Positions 40,752-49,725 of a stretch of DNA of 64,000 nt are shown here, in pieces (positions within the stretch are counted from its first letter, which is position 1; each line of letters starts with the position of its first letter). A model generated the notes under the pieces. It did no database searches. It saw only the letters and a list, made by a program, of their open reading frames with translations, and had not been told where the DNA came from. The stretch comes from an uncultured Clostridia bacterium (lineage in GTDB: Bacteria; Bacillota; Clostridia; Saccharofermentanales; Saccharofermentanaceae), in assembly GCA_946537885.1 (NCBI GenBank), contig CAMNGC010000007.1:28404-92403 (forward strand). Reading direction: 5' to 3'. Position numbers and translations under genes: made by a program.

Positions 40752-41927
40752 TCAGCCGAAAAGACTCAGCAGAACACCTGCAGCTACGGCTGAACCGATA
40801 ACACCTGCGACATTCGGGCCCATGGCGTGCATGAGCAGGAAGTTGGAGGGGTTGGCCTTCTGGCCTTCGGTATTGGAAACACGAGCTGCCATAGGAACTG
40901 CGGAAACACCTGCGGAACCGATAAGCGGATTGATCTTGCCGCCACTGATGAAATACATGATCTGACCGATGAGCAGTCCGCCAACTGTGGAGAAGGAGAA
41001 GGCGAGAACGCCCAGGCCAATGATCTTCAGTGTATCCCAAGTAAGGAATGTCTCACCGACAGCTGTGGCGCCGACTGTTACGCCCAAGAAGATCGTAACG
41101 ATATTGCAGAGAGCATTCTGAGCTGTATCGGACAATCTGTTGGTAACGCCGCACTCGCGGAAGAGGTTACCCAGCATGAGCATGCCCAGAAGAGGACCGA
41201 CGGAAGGGATCAGGAGTGTGCAGATAACTGCGACGATGATCGGGAAGCAGATCCTCTCGACCTTGGAAACCTCACGCACCTGCTCCATCTTGACAGCGCG
41301 CTGTTTCTTTGTCGTCATCGCTCTCATGATCGGGGGCTGGATAGCCGGGATCAGAGCCATATATGAGTAGGCCGCGATCGCGATGGCCGGCAGGATATGC
41401 GGCGCGAGTTTTGTTGTCAGATAGATGGCGGTCGGACCGTCAGCACCGCCGATGATGGCGATGGAAGAGGCCTCATTAACGTTGAACTTGAACAGTGTAG
41501 CGAGGATGAAAGCCATCGAGATACCGAACTGTGCGCCGGCACCCATAAAAAGTGAGGAGGGGCGGGCGATCAGGGGGCCGAAGTCAGTCATTGCACCGAC
41601 TGCCATGAAGATCAGGCAGGGGAAGATGCTGAGCTTGACACCCAGGTAGATGAAGTCCAGGATACCGACAGCATCCGCATTCCAGGTTCCTAGCATATCC
41701 CAGTGTACATGTCCGCCTTCGAATATCTCGGGGTGATAGAGCCCTGCAACGGGCAAGTTCGTAAGCAGCATTCCGAAAGCGATCGGAACCAGCAGCAGCG
41801 GTTCGAATTTCTTACGGATCGCCAGATAGAAGAGGACGAAGGAAAGGAGCAACATCACGCCCTGTCGCCAGGTCATGGCATATATTCCCGAGCCCTCCCA
41901 TAATTCTTGTAATGCATCAATAAACAC
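40752..41927 (-). CDS. oadB: Na+-transporting oxaloacetate decarboxylase, beta subunit
   Basis: 391 residues, very hydrophobic. The membrane subunit decarboxylates carboxybiotin and couples this to Na+ export. Conserved segments are present: LGVKLSIFPCLIFMAVGAMTD, the ion-binding IIGGADGPTAIYLT with its key Asp, and GSAGVSAVPMAARV near the end. It is the last gene of the operon oadA-oadG-biotin carrier-oadB, 20 nt after the carrier gene, and ends at a strong terminator. Confidence 0.95.
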   Translation of the reverse strand: MFIDALQELWEGSGIYAMTWRQGVMLLLSFVLFYLAIRKKFEPLLLVPIAFGMLLTNLPVAGLYHPEIFEGGHVHWDMLGTWNADAVGILDFIYLGVKLSIFPCLIFMAVGAMTDFGPLIARPSSLFMGAGAQFGISMAFILATLFKFNVNEASSIAIIGGADGPTAIYLTTKLAPHILPAIAIAAYSYMALIPAIQPPIMRAMTTKKQRAVKMEQVREVSKVERICFPIIVAVICTLLIPSVGPLLGMLMLGNLFRECGVTNRLSDTAQNALCNIVTIFLGVTVGATAVGETFLTWDTLKIIGLGVLAFSFSTVGGLLIGQIMYFISGGKINPLIGSAGVSAVPMAARVSNTEGQKANPSNFLLMHAMGPNVAGVIGSAVAAGVLLSLFG

Positions 41928-41947
41928 TTAGCTTACCTCCGTCATGA

Positions 41948-42346
41948 TCAGGAAATAGACACAAGTGCGTCGCCTGTCTTGATGGCAGCGCCTTTGGATG
42001 TGAGGACTTGAGCAACAGTTCCGGCCTTGGGAGCCTTAACTTCGTTCTCCATCTTCATTGCCTCGAAAACAAGGAGCACATCACCCTCGTTTACCTTCTG
42101 TCCAACCGTGACCTTAACATCGAGGACCGTGCCGCCCATAGGCGCGTTTACAGCCTCGGCGCCTGCAGCAACAGCAGCGGCAGCAGCGGGCGCGGGCGCG
42201 GCAGCAGGAGCAGCGACGGGTGCGGGTGCGGCCGCGACGGGAGCTGCAGGAGCTGCGGCTACGGCCGTTGTCTTAATAAGATTGGCCTTACCCTTTTCCA
42301 CCTCAACTTCATATACTTTATCGTTGATAGTTACTTTATAAATCAT
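41948..42346 (-). CDS. Biotin carboxyl carrier protein of the decarboxylase
   Basis: 132 residues. A short beta segment ([19 protein letters not shown]) is followed by an Ala/Pro linker of about 40 residues and a biotinyl domain with the acceptor lysine in [12 protein letters not shown]. It carries the carboxyl group from the alpha subunit to the beta subunit. Here the carrier is a separate protein, whereas in many oxaloacetate decarboxylases it is the C-terminal domain of the alpha chain. The Ala/Pro linker is encoded by GC-rich triplet runs, which makes this the most GC-rich stretch of the operon. Confidence 0.93.
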   Translation of the reverse strand: MIYKVTINDKVYEVEVEKGKANLIKTTAVAAAPAAPVAAAPAPVAAPAAAPAPAAAAAVAAGAEAVNAPMGGTVLDVKVTVGQKVNEGDVLLVFEAMKMENEVKAPKAGTVAQVLTSKGAAIKTGDALVSIS

Positions 42347-42361
42347 TTGCTGTAATCTCCT

Positions 42362-42778
42362 TTACTCGTTGTCAACCAATGTAATCGACTTGAAGACCAG
42401 TTCCGACAGGGGGATCCCCGTGTTGTCGGACACAATGGCCATGATCATGGCAGCGGTCTTCTCGTCGCAACCCTTGAGCCTCAATGTACCGGAGGAGAAT
42501 TCCTCTTCCTTTTCCGGCTTAGCTGCGACTGCTGTCTGTTCTGCAGCTGCAGGAGCGGCTTTCTTGGAATTCTCGGCCTTGCTGACACCGGAGAATATTG
42601 CGCCTGCGATCTTGATACAGATAAATATCAGGAGTAATACTCCGAAAACGATCGCAATGGTAAAACCGGCATACGAAAGAGCCTCACTGATGCTGGCGAC
42701 CTCGGGTTCGGATGATGTTGTTGCGTCGGAAACGGACTCGACAGCAGGTGTCAGATCGATCAACAAACCCATGATCAC
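42362..42778 (-). CDS. oadG: Oxaloacetate decarboxylase gamma-chain family protein
   Basis: 138 residues. One membrane segment (FTIAIVFGVLLLIFICIKIAGAIFSG, given here only in part by residues ~35-58) anchors it, as in OadG. A charged Ala/Lys linker and a C-terminal acidic domain (TAAMIMAIVSDNTGIPLSELVF) follow. The gamma subunit holds alpha and beta together. Its ATG overlaps the oadA stop (ATGA), so the two are translationally coupled. Confidence 0.85.
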   Translation of the reverse strand: MIMGLLIDLTPAVESVSDATTSSEPEVASISEALSYAGFTIAIVFGVLLLIFICIKIAGAIFSGVSKAENSKKAAPAAAEQTAVAAKPEKEEEFSSGTLRLKGCDEKTAAMIMAIVSDNTGIPLSELVFKSITLVDNE

Positions 42779-44157
42779 TCCTCCTTTTTTTCGATCGTGT
42801 AATTAACTGTATTGGACTCCTTTTCCTCACGCTTCTCGAAGAACTTCTCAGCATTCTGCGGGAAAGCGATGTAGGACAGTACATCCTCGTCGGATCTTGC
42901 CGTCTTGCCCAGTTTCTTCTTTGTTTCTTCGAAAACGGGCTCGAGGGTATCCGCGAATCTGCAGGTTATGATCTCTTCAGGCTTCCAACACTTGGCTACG
43001 AGTTCCTGATTGACTTCGCCGGGAGCCCTTCCGTACTCTCCTCTGAGATAAGCCTTAACTTCCTTGGAGATATTCTTGTATCTCTCGCCGACGAGAACAT
43101 TGGTAACTGCCTGAACACCTACCATCTGAGACAGAGGTGTGACGAGCGGGGGATATCCCAGATCCTTACGGACGTTAGGCACCTCAGCCAGCGCCTCGTC
43201 CAGACGATCGATGGCGTCCTGTGCCTTAAGCTGATTTACGAGATTACTTAACATGCCGCCAGGTACCTGATATACGAGAGCATCCGTCTTGGTGCCCATA
43301 ACATAGGGGTCGAGGATGCCGTTGTCCAGGAATTTCTTCTTGACGGGAGCAAAGAAATCGTTGATCTCCTTGAGAACGGCGGAATTAAGATCCGTCTCGT
43401 AGCCTAACTGCTCGAGAGCATATTTCATTGTCTCGGTAGCAGGCTGAGCCGTGCCGCCGGAAAAATTGGAGATCGCAGTATCGATACCGTCAACACCGGC
43501 TTCTACGGCCTTGAGATAAGTCAGGGGGCCGAGACCTGTTGTTGCGTGTGTGTGGAGGAATACGGGGATCTTTACAGAGTTCTTCAGAGCCTTGATAAGA
43601 TCATATGCCTCCTGCGGACCGCAGATACCGGCCATATCCTTGATGCAGATAGAGTTAACACCCATCTTCTCGAGTTCGATACCCATCTCGGCATACTTCT
43701 CGATCGTGTGTACCGGGCTGTTGGTGTAGCAGATGCAGCCCTGAGCGTGCTTGCCGCACTTCAATGTCTCGTCGACAGCCACCTGGATGTTACGGAAATC
43801 GTTCAAAGCATCGAAGATCCTGAAGATATCCATTCCGTTCTCGGCGGACTTCCTGACAAAAAGTCTTACGACATCATCCGGATAATGCTTGTATCCGAGA
43901 ATGTTCTGTCCGCGCAGGAGCATCTGGAGAGGTGTCTTCTTGACCTTGGCTTTGATAAGTCTCAGTCTCTCCCAGGGATCCTCGTCGAGGTATCTCAAGC
44001 AGGAGTCGAAGGTCGCGCCGCCCCAGCACTCGAGTGAGTAGTAGCCGGCCTCATCAAACTTCTCCAGTATACCTTCGAAATCCGAGTAGGGCATACGTGT
44101 GGCTATCAGCGACTGATTGGCATCGCGGATAACCGTCTCTGTGAACTTAACTTTCAT
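42775..44157 (-). CDS. oadA: Oxaloacetate decarboxylase alpha subunit (carboxyltransferase)
   Basis: 460 residues. Transfers the carboxyl group of oxaloacetate to biotin, leaving pyruvate. The HMG-lyase-type barrel has the conserved FTETVIRDANQSLIATRM start, metal histidines in FLHTHATTGLG, and the ISNFSGGTAQPATET segment; a PYC_OADA domain follows. It stops before the usual biotin domain, which is encoded separately downstream. The same fold occurs in pyruvate carboxylase subunit B, but the neighbouring oadB and oadG favour the sodium pump. Promoter at 44215-44243. Confidence 0.94.
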   Translation of the reverse strand: MKVKFTETVIRDANQSLIATRMPYSDFEGILEKFDEAGYYSLECWGGATFDSCLRYLDEDPWERLRLIKAKVKKTPLQMLLRGQNILGYKHYPDDVVRLFVRKSAENGMDIFRIFDALNDFRNIQVAVDETLKCGKHAQGCICYTNSPVHTIEKYAEMGIELEKMGVNSICIKDMAGICGPQEAYDLIKALKNSVKIPVFLHTHATTGLGPLTYLKAVEAGVDGIDTAISNFSGGTAQPATETMKYALEQLGYETDLNSAVLKEINDFFAPVKKKFLDNGILDPYVMGTKTDALVYQVPGGMLSNLVNQLKAQDAIDRLDEALAEVPNVRKDLGYPPLVTPLSQMVGVQAVTNVLVGERYKNISKEVKAYLRGEYGRAPGEVNQELVAKCWKPEEIITCRFADTLEPVFEETKKKLGKTARSDEDVLSYIAFPQNAEKFFEKREEKESNTVNYTIEKKEE

Positions 44158-44214
44158 ATAGATTCACTCCTTCTAAGTATTTGCCGTAATAAGCCATATA
44201 AAATCACAACTTAC

Positions 44215-44243
44215 ATTATATGGAATTATAGAAGTGAAGTGAA
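44215..44243 (-). promoter_or_regulatory. Promoter of the oad operon
   Basis: Minus strand: TTCACT, 17-nt spacer, TATAAT, about 58 nt before the oadA ATG. Confidence 0.65.
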
Positions 44244-44317
44244 TGTAAAAAGCGACAATTTGACGCGCGAAATTTGGCTTTTTTGCCGACTTTACTATAT
44301 TCGAAAAGAGCGTCAGA

Positions 44318-44800
44318 TCATGTGAGGGGCTTAAGCTCGGCGAGCAGCTCTGCCGCCGTGATCTTTTCGATAACGGGATCGATATCGTCCTCCTCGAAAT
44401 AGATCATCATCGGGAAAGCGCTGTCCTTGACGCGCACGATGTAGCAATCCTTCTCATTACGTTTACCGTTATTGGCCGTATAGTCCTTGAGACAGGAGAT
44501 ATGAAGGTTGAGAGCTTCCTTCAGATCCTCGGAATCCTCTTTGTCCTTAAGACTGTCGAGAAGTCCGAAGCAGATCTTCTTTGCTTCGCTTACCTTGATC
44601 CTTGCCATGGTCGTCTCAAGCTCAGGCTCAGCGAAAAAGAAGTCTACAACAGGCCTGATATCTTTTCCGTCAATGTTTGATGCGTAAGCCTGACGGATAA
44701 TGAAGAGCTTCTCATCCCCGGCGACAAAGCCGCCGTCCATTTCTTCATTAAGCTGAAGAAGGAGTTCTCTTAATTCATCCTTGATAGTTACAGTGTCCAT
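44318..44800 (-). CDS. Conserved-looking acidic cytoplasmic protein, unknown function
   Basis: 160 residues, no signal peptide or membrane segment. Mostly helical by composition, with many Glu, Asp, Lys and Leu; a likely helical segment is VSEAKKICFGLLDSLKD. I do not recognise a family. It has its own near-consensus promoter and sits alone between the oad promoter and the divergent str operon. Confidence 0.7.
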   Translation of the reverse strand: MDTVTIKDELRELLLQLNEEMDGGFVAGDEKLFIIRQAYASNIDGKDIRPVVDFFFAEPELETTMARIKVSEAKKICFGLLDSLKDKEDSEDLKEALNLHISCLKDYTANNGKRNEKDCYIVRVKDSAFPMMIYFEEDDIDPVIEKITAAELLAELKPLT

Positions 44801-44833
44801 AGAGCAGCCCTCCGAATCTTTCTTTATGAAGCG

Positions 44834-44861
44834 ATTATAAATTATGACGGTCGCTTGTCAA
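44834..44861 (-). promoter_or_regulatory. Promoter of the 160-residue protein gene
   Basis: Minus strand: TTGACA, 16-nt spacer, TATAAT, 33 nt before the ATG. Confidence 0.7.
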
Positions 44862-44922
44862 ATGCGGATTAGTCAATGTCCGGCGGAAGGTCTCAAATAA
44901 CGGAAGAACCTTAATTTTACGG

Positions 44923-44951
44923 TTTACAAGCCCCGATTCAGGTGTTATACT
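44923..44951 (+). promoter_or_regulatory. Promoter of the str operon
   Basis: TTTACA, 17-nt spacer, TATACT with a TGT extension. Transcription should start near 44958, leaving a leader of about 68 nt before rpsL. Confidence 0.75.
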
Positions 44952-44959
44952 TAGTTGCT

Positions 44960-44986
44960 CGCAGGGGAACTGCGCCCTTTTGGCGC
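44960..44986 (+). promoter_or_regulatory. Two mutually exclusive hairpins in the rpsL leader
   Basis: CGCAG/CTGCG (44960-44964 with 44970-44974) and GCGCC/GGCGC (44972-44976 with 44982-44986) share bases 44972-44974, so only one can form at a time. They lie directly behind the transcript start. A regulatory role is possible but unproven. Confidence 0.35.
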
Positions 44987-45025
44987 GCACGAACTGCAGT
45001 AATAATTATGAAAGGAGATGTATTG

Positions 45026-45454
45026 ATGCCTACGTTCAATCAATTAGTCAAGTCCGGCAGACAGTCCAAGACTTATAAGTCTAATTCCCCGGCATTGCAG
45101 TTTGGCCTGAACACGATCCAGAAGAGAGAGACAGATCTGTCCTCCCCTCAAAAGCGTGGTGTGTGCACTGTTGTTAAGACAACAACACCTAAGAAGCCTA
45201 ACTCCGCTCTGCGTAAGGTTGCTCGTGTACGTTTAACAAACGGCTACGAGGTAACAGCTTACATCCCGGGTATCGGACACAATCTGCAGGAGCACTCCGT
45301 AGTCCTCATCAGAGGCGGACGTGTTAAGGATCTCCCTGGTGTACGTTATCACATCATCAGAGGTACGCTTGATACAGCCGGTGTTGCCAATCGTATGCAG
45401 GGCCGTTCCAAGTACGGTGCCAAGAAGCCGAAGGCAGCTAAGGTAAAGAAGTAA
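45026..45454 (+). CDS. rpsL: 30S ribosomal protein S12
   Basis: 142 residues from the ATG at 45026 (AAAGGAGATG upstream). Part of the decoding centre of the small subunit. [32 protein letters not shown] and [20 protein letters not shown] are highly conserved; the lysine sites tied to streptomycin resistance (TPKKPNS and the [12 protein letters not shown] loop) are the normal, sensitive residues. A family-variable insertion of some 15 residues ([12 protein letters not shown] region) is seen near residue 40, as in many Firmicutes. First gene of the str operon. Confidence 0.98.
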   Translation: MPTFNQLVKSGRQSKTYKSNSPALQFGLNTIQKRETDLSSPQKRGVCTVVKTTTPKKPNSALRKVARVRLTNGYEVTAYIPGIGHNLQEHSVVLIRGGRVKDLPGVRYHIIRGTLDTAGVANRMQGRSKYGAKKPKAAKVKK

Positions 45455-45559
45455 TCCTGCTCTTTAACGGGATTGGACAATTTAAGTGATCAGTACATTG
45501 TTCATAGATTTCATCTGGGACATATTACTTGAAGCACGACACGGTCCAAAAGACAAAAA

Positions 45560-45586
45560 CTGAAACGTGAGTACCTTTGGTTTCAG
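45560..45586 (+). other. Hairpin in the rpsL-rpsG intergenic region
   Basis: A perfect 7-bp stem CTGAAAC/GTTTCAG with a 13-nt loop lies 34 nt before rpsG, in an unusually long (165 nt) gap within the operon. In E. coli S7 represses its operon at this position; a similar role here is inference. Confidence 0.4.
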
Positions 45587-45595
45587 AAATACTGA

Positions 45596-46090
<495 letters not shown>

Positions 46091-46112
46091 GCACTAAAGG
46101 AGCATTGACACG

Positions 46113-48179
46113 ATGAATAGAGAGTACCCACTCGAGAAAACTAGAAATATCGGTATCATGGCTCACATCGATGCAGGAAAGACAACGACCACTGAGCGTA
46201 TCCTCTACTATACGGGTATCAACCGTAAGATCGGTGAGGTTCACGACGGTGCCGCTACAATGGACTGGATGGTTCAGGAGCAGGAGCGTGGTATCACGAT
46301 CACTTCTGCTGCTACAACAGCTCCTTGGAAGGGTCACAGGATCAATATCATTGATACTCCCGGTCACGTTGACTTTACTGTAGAGGTTGAGCGTTCCTTG
46401 CGTGTTCTCGACGGCGCTGTAACGGTTATGTCCGCAAGAGGCGGCGTTGAGCCTCAGACAGAGACGGTATGGAGACAGGCTGAGCACTACGGTGTTCCGC
46501 GTATGGTATTCGTTAACAAGATGGATATCATGGGCGCTGATTTCTTCCACGTTGTTGATATGATCAGAGATCGTCTCAAGAACAAGTCCGTCGCTATCCA
46601 AGTACCGATCGGTAAGGAAGACAACTTCAGCGGTATCATCGACCTGATGACACTTCGTGCTGAGGTTTATACAAGTGAAGACGGTAAGCAGTATGAGGAC
46701 CGTGAGGTTCCCGCTGATATGGTCGATTTTGTAAATGCCAAGAGAGAAGAAATGATCGAAGCTATCGCCGAGACTGACGAAGAGCTCACCATGAAGTATC
46801 TCGAAGGCGAAGAGATCACCGTAGATGAGCTTAAGGCCGCTCTTCGTAAAGCAACGATCGCATGCCAGGTAATCCCCGTAACATGCGGAACATCCCTTAG
46901 AAACAAGGGTGTACAGATGCTCCTTGATGCAATCGTTGATTATATGCCGGCACCTATCGACATCCCCGCTATCAAGGGTGTAAATCCTGATACGGAAGAG
47001 GAAGAGGAGCGTCCTTCTTCTGATGAAGAGCCTTTCAGTGCTCTTGCATTTAAGATCGCTACCGATCCTTTCGTAGGTAAGCTCTGCTTCTTCAGAGTTT
47101 ATTCCGGTGTTCTTACAGCAGGTTCCTACGTTCTCAATGCCACAAAGGGCAAGAAGGAGCGTATCGGACGTATCGTTCAGATGCACGCTAATGACCGTAA
47201 GGAGATCGAAGAGGTCTTCTCCGGTGATATCGCTGCTGCTGTAGGTCTTAAGGACACAACTACAGGTGACACACTTTGTGATGAGAATCACCCTATTATC
47301 CTCGAGTCCATGGAGTTCCCGGAGCCTGTTATCGAGGTTGCTATCGAGCCTAAGAGCCGTGCTTCCCAGGAGAAGATGATCGTAGCTCTTCAGAAGCTTG
47401 CCGAAGAAGATCCTACTTTCAAGACTTATACCAACCAGGAGACAGGCCAGACGATCATCGCAGGTATGGGTGAGCTTCACCTTGATATCATCGTTGACCG
47501 TTTGTTCCGTGAATTCAAGGTTGAGGCTAACGTAGGTGCACCCCAGGTATCCTATAAGGAGACTATCCGCAAGACTGTTGAGGCTGAAGGTAAGTTTGTC
47601 CGTCAGTCCGGTGGTCACGGTCAGTACGGTCACTGCTGGCTCAGACTTGAGCCCCAGGAGCCCGGTGCAGGTTACGAGTTCGTTAACGCTACAGTCGGCG
47701 GCTCTATCCCGAAGGAGTTTATCGCTCCTATCGATGCCGGTGTTCAGGAAGCTATGCAGGCAGGCGTACTCGGCGGATATCCTGTTGTTGATGTAAAGGT
47801 AACTGTATATGACGGTTCCTACCATGATGTTGACTCCTCTGAGATGGCGTTTAAGATCGCCGGTTCCATGGGATTCAAGGCCGGTATGGCTAAGGGTGAT
47901 CCTTGCCTCCTCGAGCCTATCATGAAGGTAGACGTTGAAGTACCGGACGACTACTTGGGAGATGTTATCGGCGGTCTGAATGCTCGCCGTGGCGCTATCA
48001 AGGAGATCGAGCCTGCTAACGGCACACAGCAGATCCACGCTGAGGTTCCGCTTGCAAACATGTTCGGTTACGCTACAGCACTTCGTTCCACAACACAGGG
48101 ACGTGGTACTTTCGTAATGCAGATCTCTCACTTCGCTGAGACACCTAAGAGCATTATGGAGGAGATCCTTAAAAAGTAA
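46113..48179 (+). CDS. fusA: Elongation factor G
   Basis: 688 residues. GTPase driving translocation on the ribosome. G1 is [16 protein letters not shown]2 includes [12 protein letters not shown]3 is [17 protein letters not shown]4 is [11 protein letters not shown]. Domains II-V follow, with [14 protein letters not shown] and the terminal [12 protein letters not shown]. Codon use is strongly biased toward GGT, CGT, GCT and GTT, as expected for abundant proteins. It begins 22 nt after rpsG with an AAAGGAG site. Confidence 0.99.
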   Translation: MNREYPLEKTRNIGIMAHIDAGKTTTTERILYYTGINRKIGEVHDGAATMDWMVQEQERGITITSAATTAPWKGHRINIIDTPGHVDFTVEVERSLRVLDGAVTVMSARGGVEPQTETVWRQAEHYGVPRMVFVNKMDIMGADFFHVVDMIRDRLKNKSVAIQVPIGKEDNFSGIIDLMTLRAEVYTSEDGKQYEDREVPADMVDFVNAKREEMIEAIAETDEELTMKYLEGEEITVDELKAALRKATIACQVIPVTCGTSLRNKGVQMLLDAIVDYMPAPIDIPAIKGVNPDTEEEEERPSSDEEPFSALAFKIATDPFVGKLCFFRVYSGVLTAGSYVLNATKGKKERIGRIVQMHANDRKEIEEVFSGDIAAAVGLKDTTTGDTLCDENHPIILESMEFPEPVIEVAIEPKSRASQEKMIVALQKLAEEDPTFKTYTNQETGQTIIAGMGELHLDIIVDRLFREFKVEANVGAPQVSYKETIRKTVEAEGKFVRQSGGHGQYGHCWLRLEPQEPGAGYEFVNATVGGSIPKEFIAPIDAGVQEAMQAGVLGGYPVVDVKVTVYDGSYHDVDSSEMAFKIAGSMGFKAGMAKGDPCLLEPIMKVDVEVPDDYLGDVIGGLNARRGAIKEIEPANGTQQIHAEVPLANMFGYATALRSTTQGRGTFVMQISHFAETPKSIMEEILKK

Positions 48180-48228
48180 TTTAAGGAAAATCTGATTACC
48201 GTCCGGTTGACGCTGATAACACACATAC

Positions 48229-48257
48229 TTGAAAGAGTATGCAAAAATATGTAAAAT
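48229..48257 (+). promoter_or_regulatory. Separate promoter of tuf
   Basis: TTGAAA, 17-nt spacer, TAAAAT in the 153-nt gap between fusA and tuf. This allows extra EF-Tu synthesis besides read-through from the str operon. Confidence 0.65.
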
Positions 48258-48332
48258 ATATGTTATCGCGCGACCCGGCGGAAAAGAAAATAAGATAATA
48301 AATCTTAATAAATTTTCAGGAGGAAAATTAAC

Positions 48333-49535
48333 ATGGCTAAGGAAAAGTTTGTACGTACAAAGCCACACGTAAACATCGGAACAATCGGTCACGTTGACCA
48401 CGGTAAGACAACTCTTACAGCTGCTATCACAAAGGTTCTTTCCTTTAAGGGCGGCGCTCAGTACAAGGAGTATGGTAACATCGACTCCGCACCTGAGGAG
48501 AGAGCTCGTGGTATCACGATCAACACAGCTCACGTTGAGTATGAGACAGAGACACGTCACTATGCTCACGTTGACTGCCCCGGTCACGCTGACTATATCA
48601 AGAACATGATCACAGGTGCTGCTCAGATGGATGGTGCTATCCTCGTAGTTGCTGCTTCTGATGGTCCTATGGCTCAGACAAGAGAGCACATCCTTCTTGC
48701 TCGTCAGGTTGGTGTTCCTTACATTGTTGTATTCATGAACAAGTGCGATCAGGTTGACGACGAAGAGCTTCTCGAGCTCGTTGAGATGGATATCCGTGAG
48801 CTCCTCAGCTCCTACGACTTCCCCGGCGATGACACACCTATCATCAGGGGTTCCGCTCTTGCTGCTATCGAGTGCACATCCACAGATATTAACGATCCTG
48901 CATATGCTCCTATCCTTGAGCTCATGGATGCAGTTGATTCCTATATCGCTACACCTGAGCGTCCTGTAGACAAGCCCTTCCTTATGCCTGTCGAGGATGT
49001 ATTCACAATCACAGGTCGTGGTACAGTTGCTACAGGCCGTCTTGAGAGAGGTACTCTCAAGGTTGGTGACGCTGCTGAGATCGTTGGTCTCCAGGATGAG
49101 CCTAAGGCTACAGTTGTAACCGGTGTTGAGATGTTCCGTAAGCAGATGGAGCAGGCTGAGGCTGGTGATAACATCGGTGCTCTCCTCCGTGGTATTGACC
49201 GTAAGGAGATCGAGAGAGGTCAGGTTCTGGCTAAGCCCGGTACAATCACACCTCACACAAAGTTCACAGGTCAAGTTTACGTTCTGACAAAGGAAGAGGG
49301 TGGACGTCATAAGCCCTTCTTCGATGGCTATCGTCCTCAGTTCTACTTCAGAACAACAGACGTTACAGGTGTTGCTCACCTTCCCGAGGGTGCTGAGATG
49401 TGCATGCCCGGTGACCACGTAACAATCTCTGTTGAGCTCATCACACCTATCGCTATGGAGCAGGGTCTGAAGTTCGCTATCCGTGAGGGTGGTCATACAG
49501 TTGGTGCCGGTACGGTTTCCACAATCATTGAGTAA
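48333..49535 (+). CDS. tuf: Elongation factor Tu
   Basis: 400 residues. Delivers aminoacyl-tRNA to the ribosome as a GTP complex. G1 [15 protein letters not shown]3 [16 protein letters not shown]4 MNKCDQVDD, and the C-terminal [20 protein letters not shown] ending (here [19 protein letters not shown]) are intact. Extremely biased codons. It ends the str operon, with a strong terminator after it. Confidence 0.99.
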   Translation: MAKEKFVRTKPHVNIGTIGHVDHGKTTLTAAITKVLSFKGGAQYKEYGNIDSAPEERARGITINTAHVEYETETRHYAHVDCPGHADYIKNMITGAAQMDGAILVVAASDGPMAQTREHILLARQVGVPYIVVFMNKCDQVDDEELLELVEMDIRELLSSYDFPGDDTPIIRGSALAAIECTSTDINDPAYAPILELMDAVDSYIATPERPVDKPFLMPVEDVFTITGRGTVATGRLERGTLKVGDAAEIVGLQDEPKATVVTGVEMFRKQMEQAEAGDNIGALLRGIDRKEIERGQVLAKPGTITPHTKFTGQVYVLTKEEGGRHKPFFDGYRPQFYFRTTDVTGVAHLPEGAEMCMPGDHVTISVELITPIAMEQGLKFAIREGGHTVGAGTVSTIIE

Positions 49536-49562
49536 TCTTTAAGATTAAGCAATAACATTAAC

Positions 49563-49594
49563 AGGAGCTGTCCTTCGTGGGCAGCTCCTTTTTT
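49563..49594 (+). terminator. Terminator of the str operon
   Basis: An 11-bp stem (49563-49573 with 49579-49589, one G-U) with a 5-nt loop and six Ts. Confidence 0.93.
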
Positions 49595-49658
49595 GATCTT
49601 CAAGGAATCCGCGGTTTTGTGGAGGTGTGATTTCTTGCATCTTTGCCTCGAAAAGAAA

Positions 49659-49687
49659 TTGATTTACTGTCAAAAAGTTTTTATAAT
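49659..49687 (+). promoter_or_regulatory. Promoter of the large DUF4214 protein gene
   Basis: TTGATT, 17-nt spacer, TATAAT, 38 nt before the ATG at 49726, which has a GGGGGA ribosome site. Confidence 0.7.
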
Positions 49688-49725
49688 AGCCACGGAATAG
49701 ACTTTATAGAATAGGGGGAACTAAT

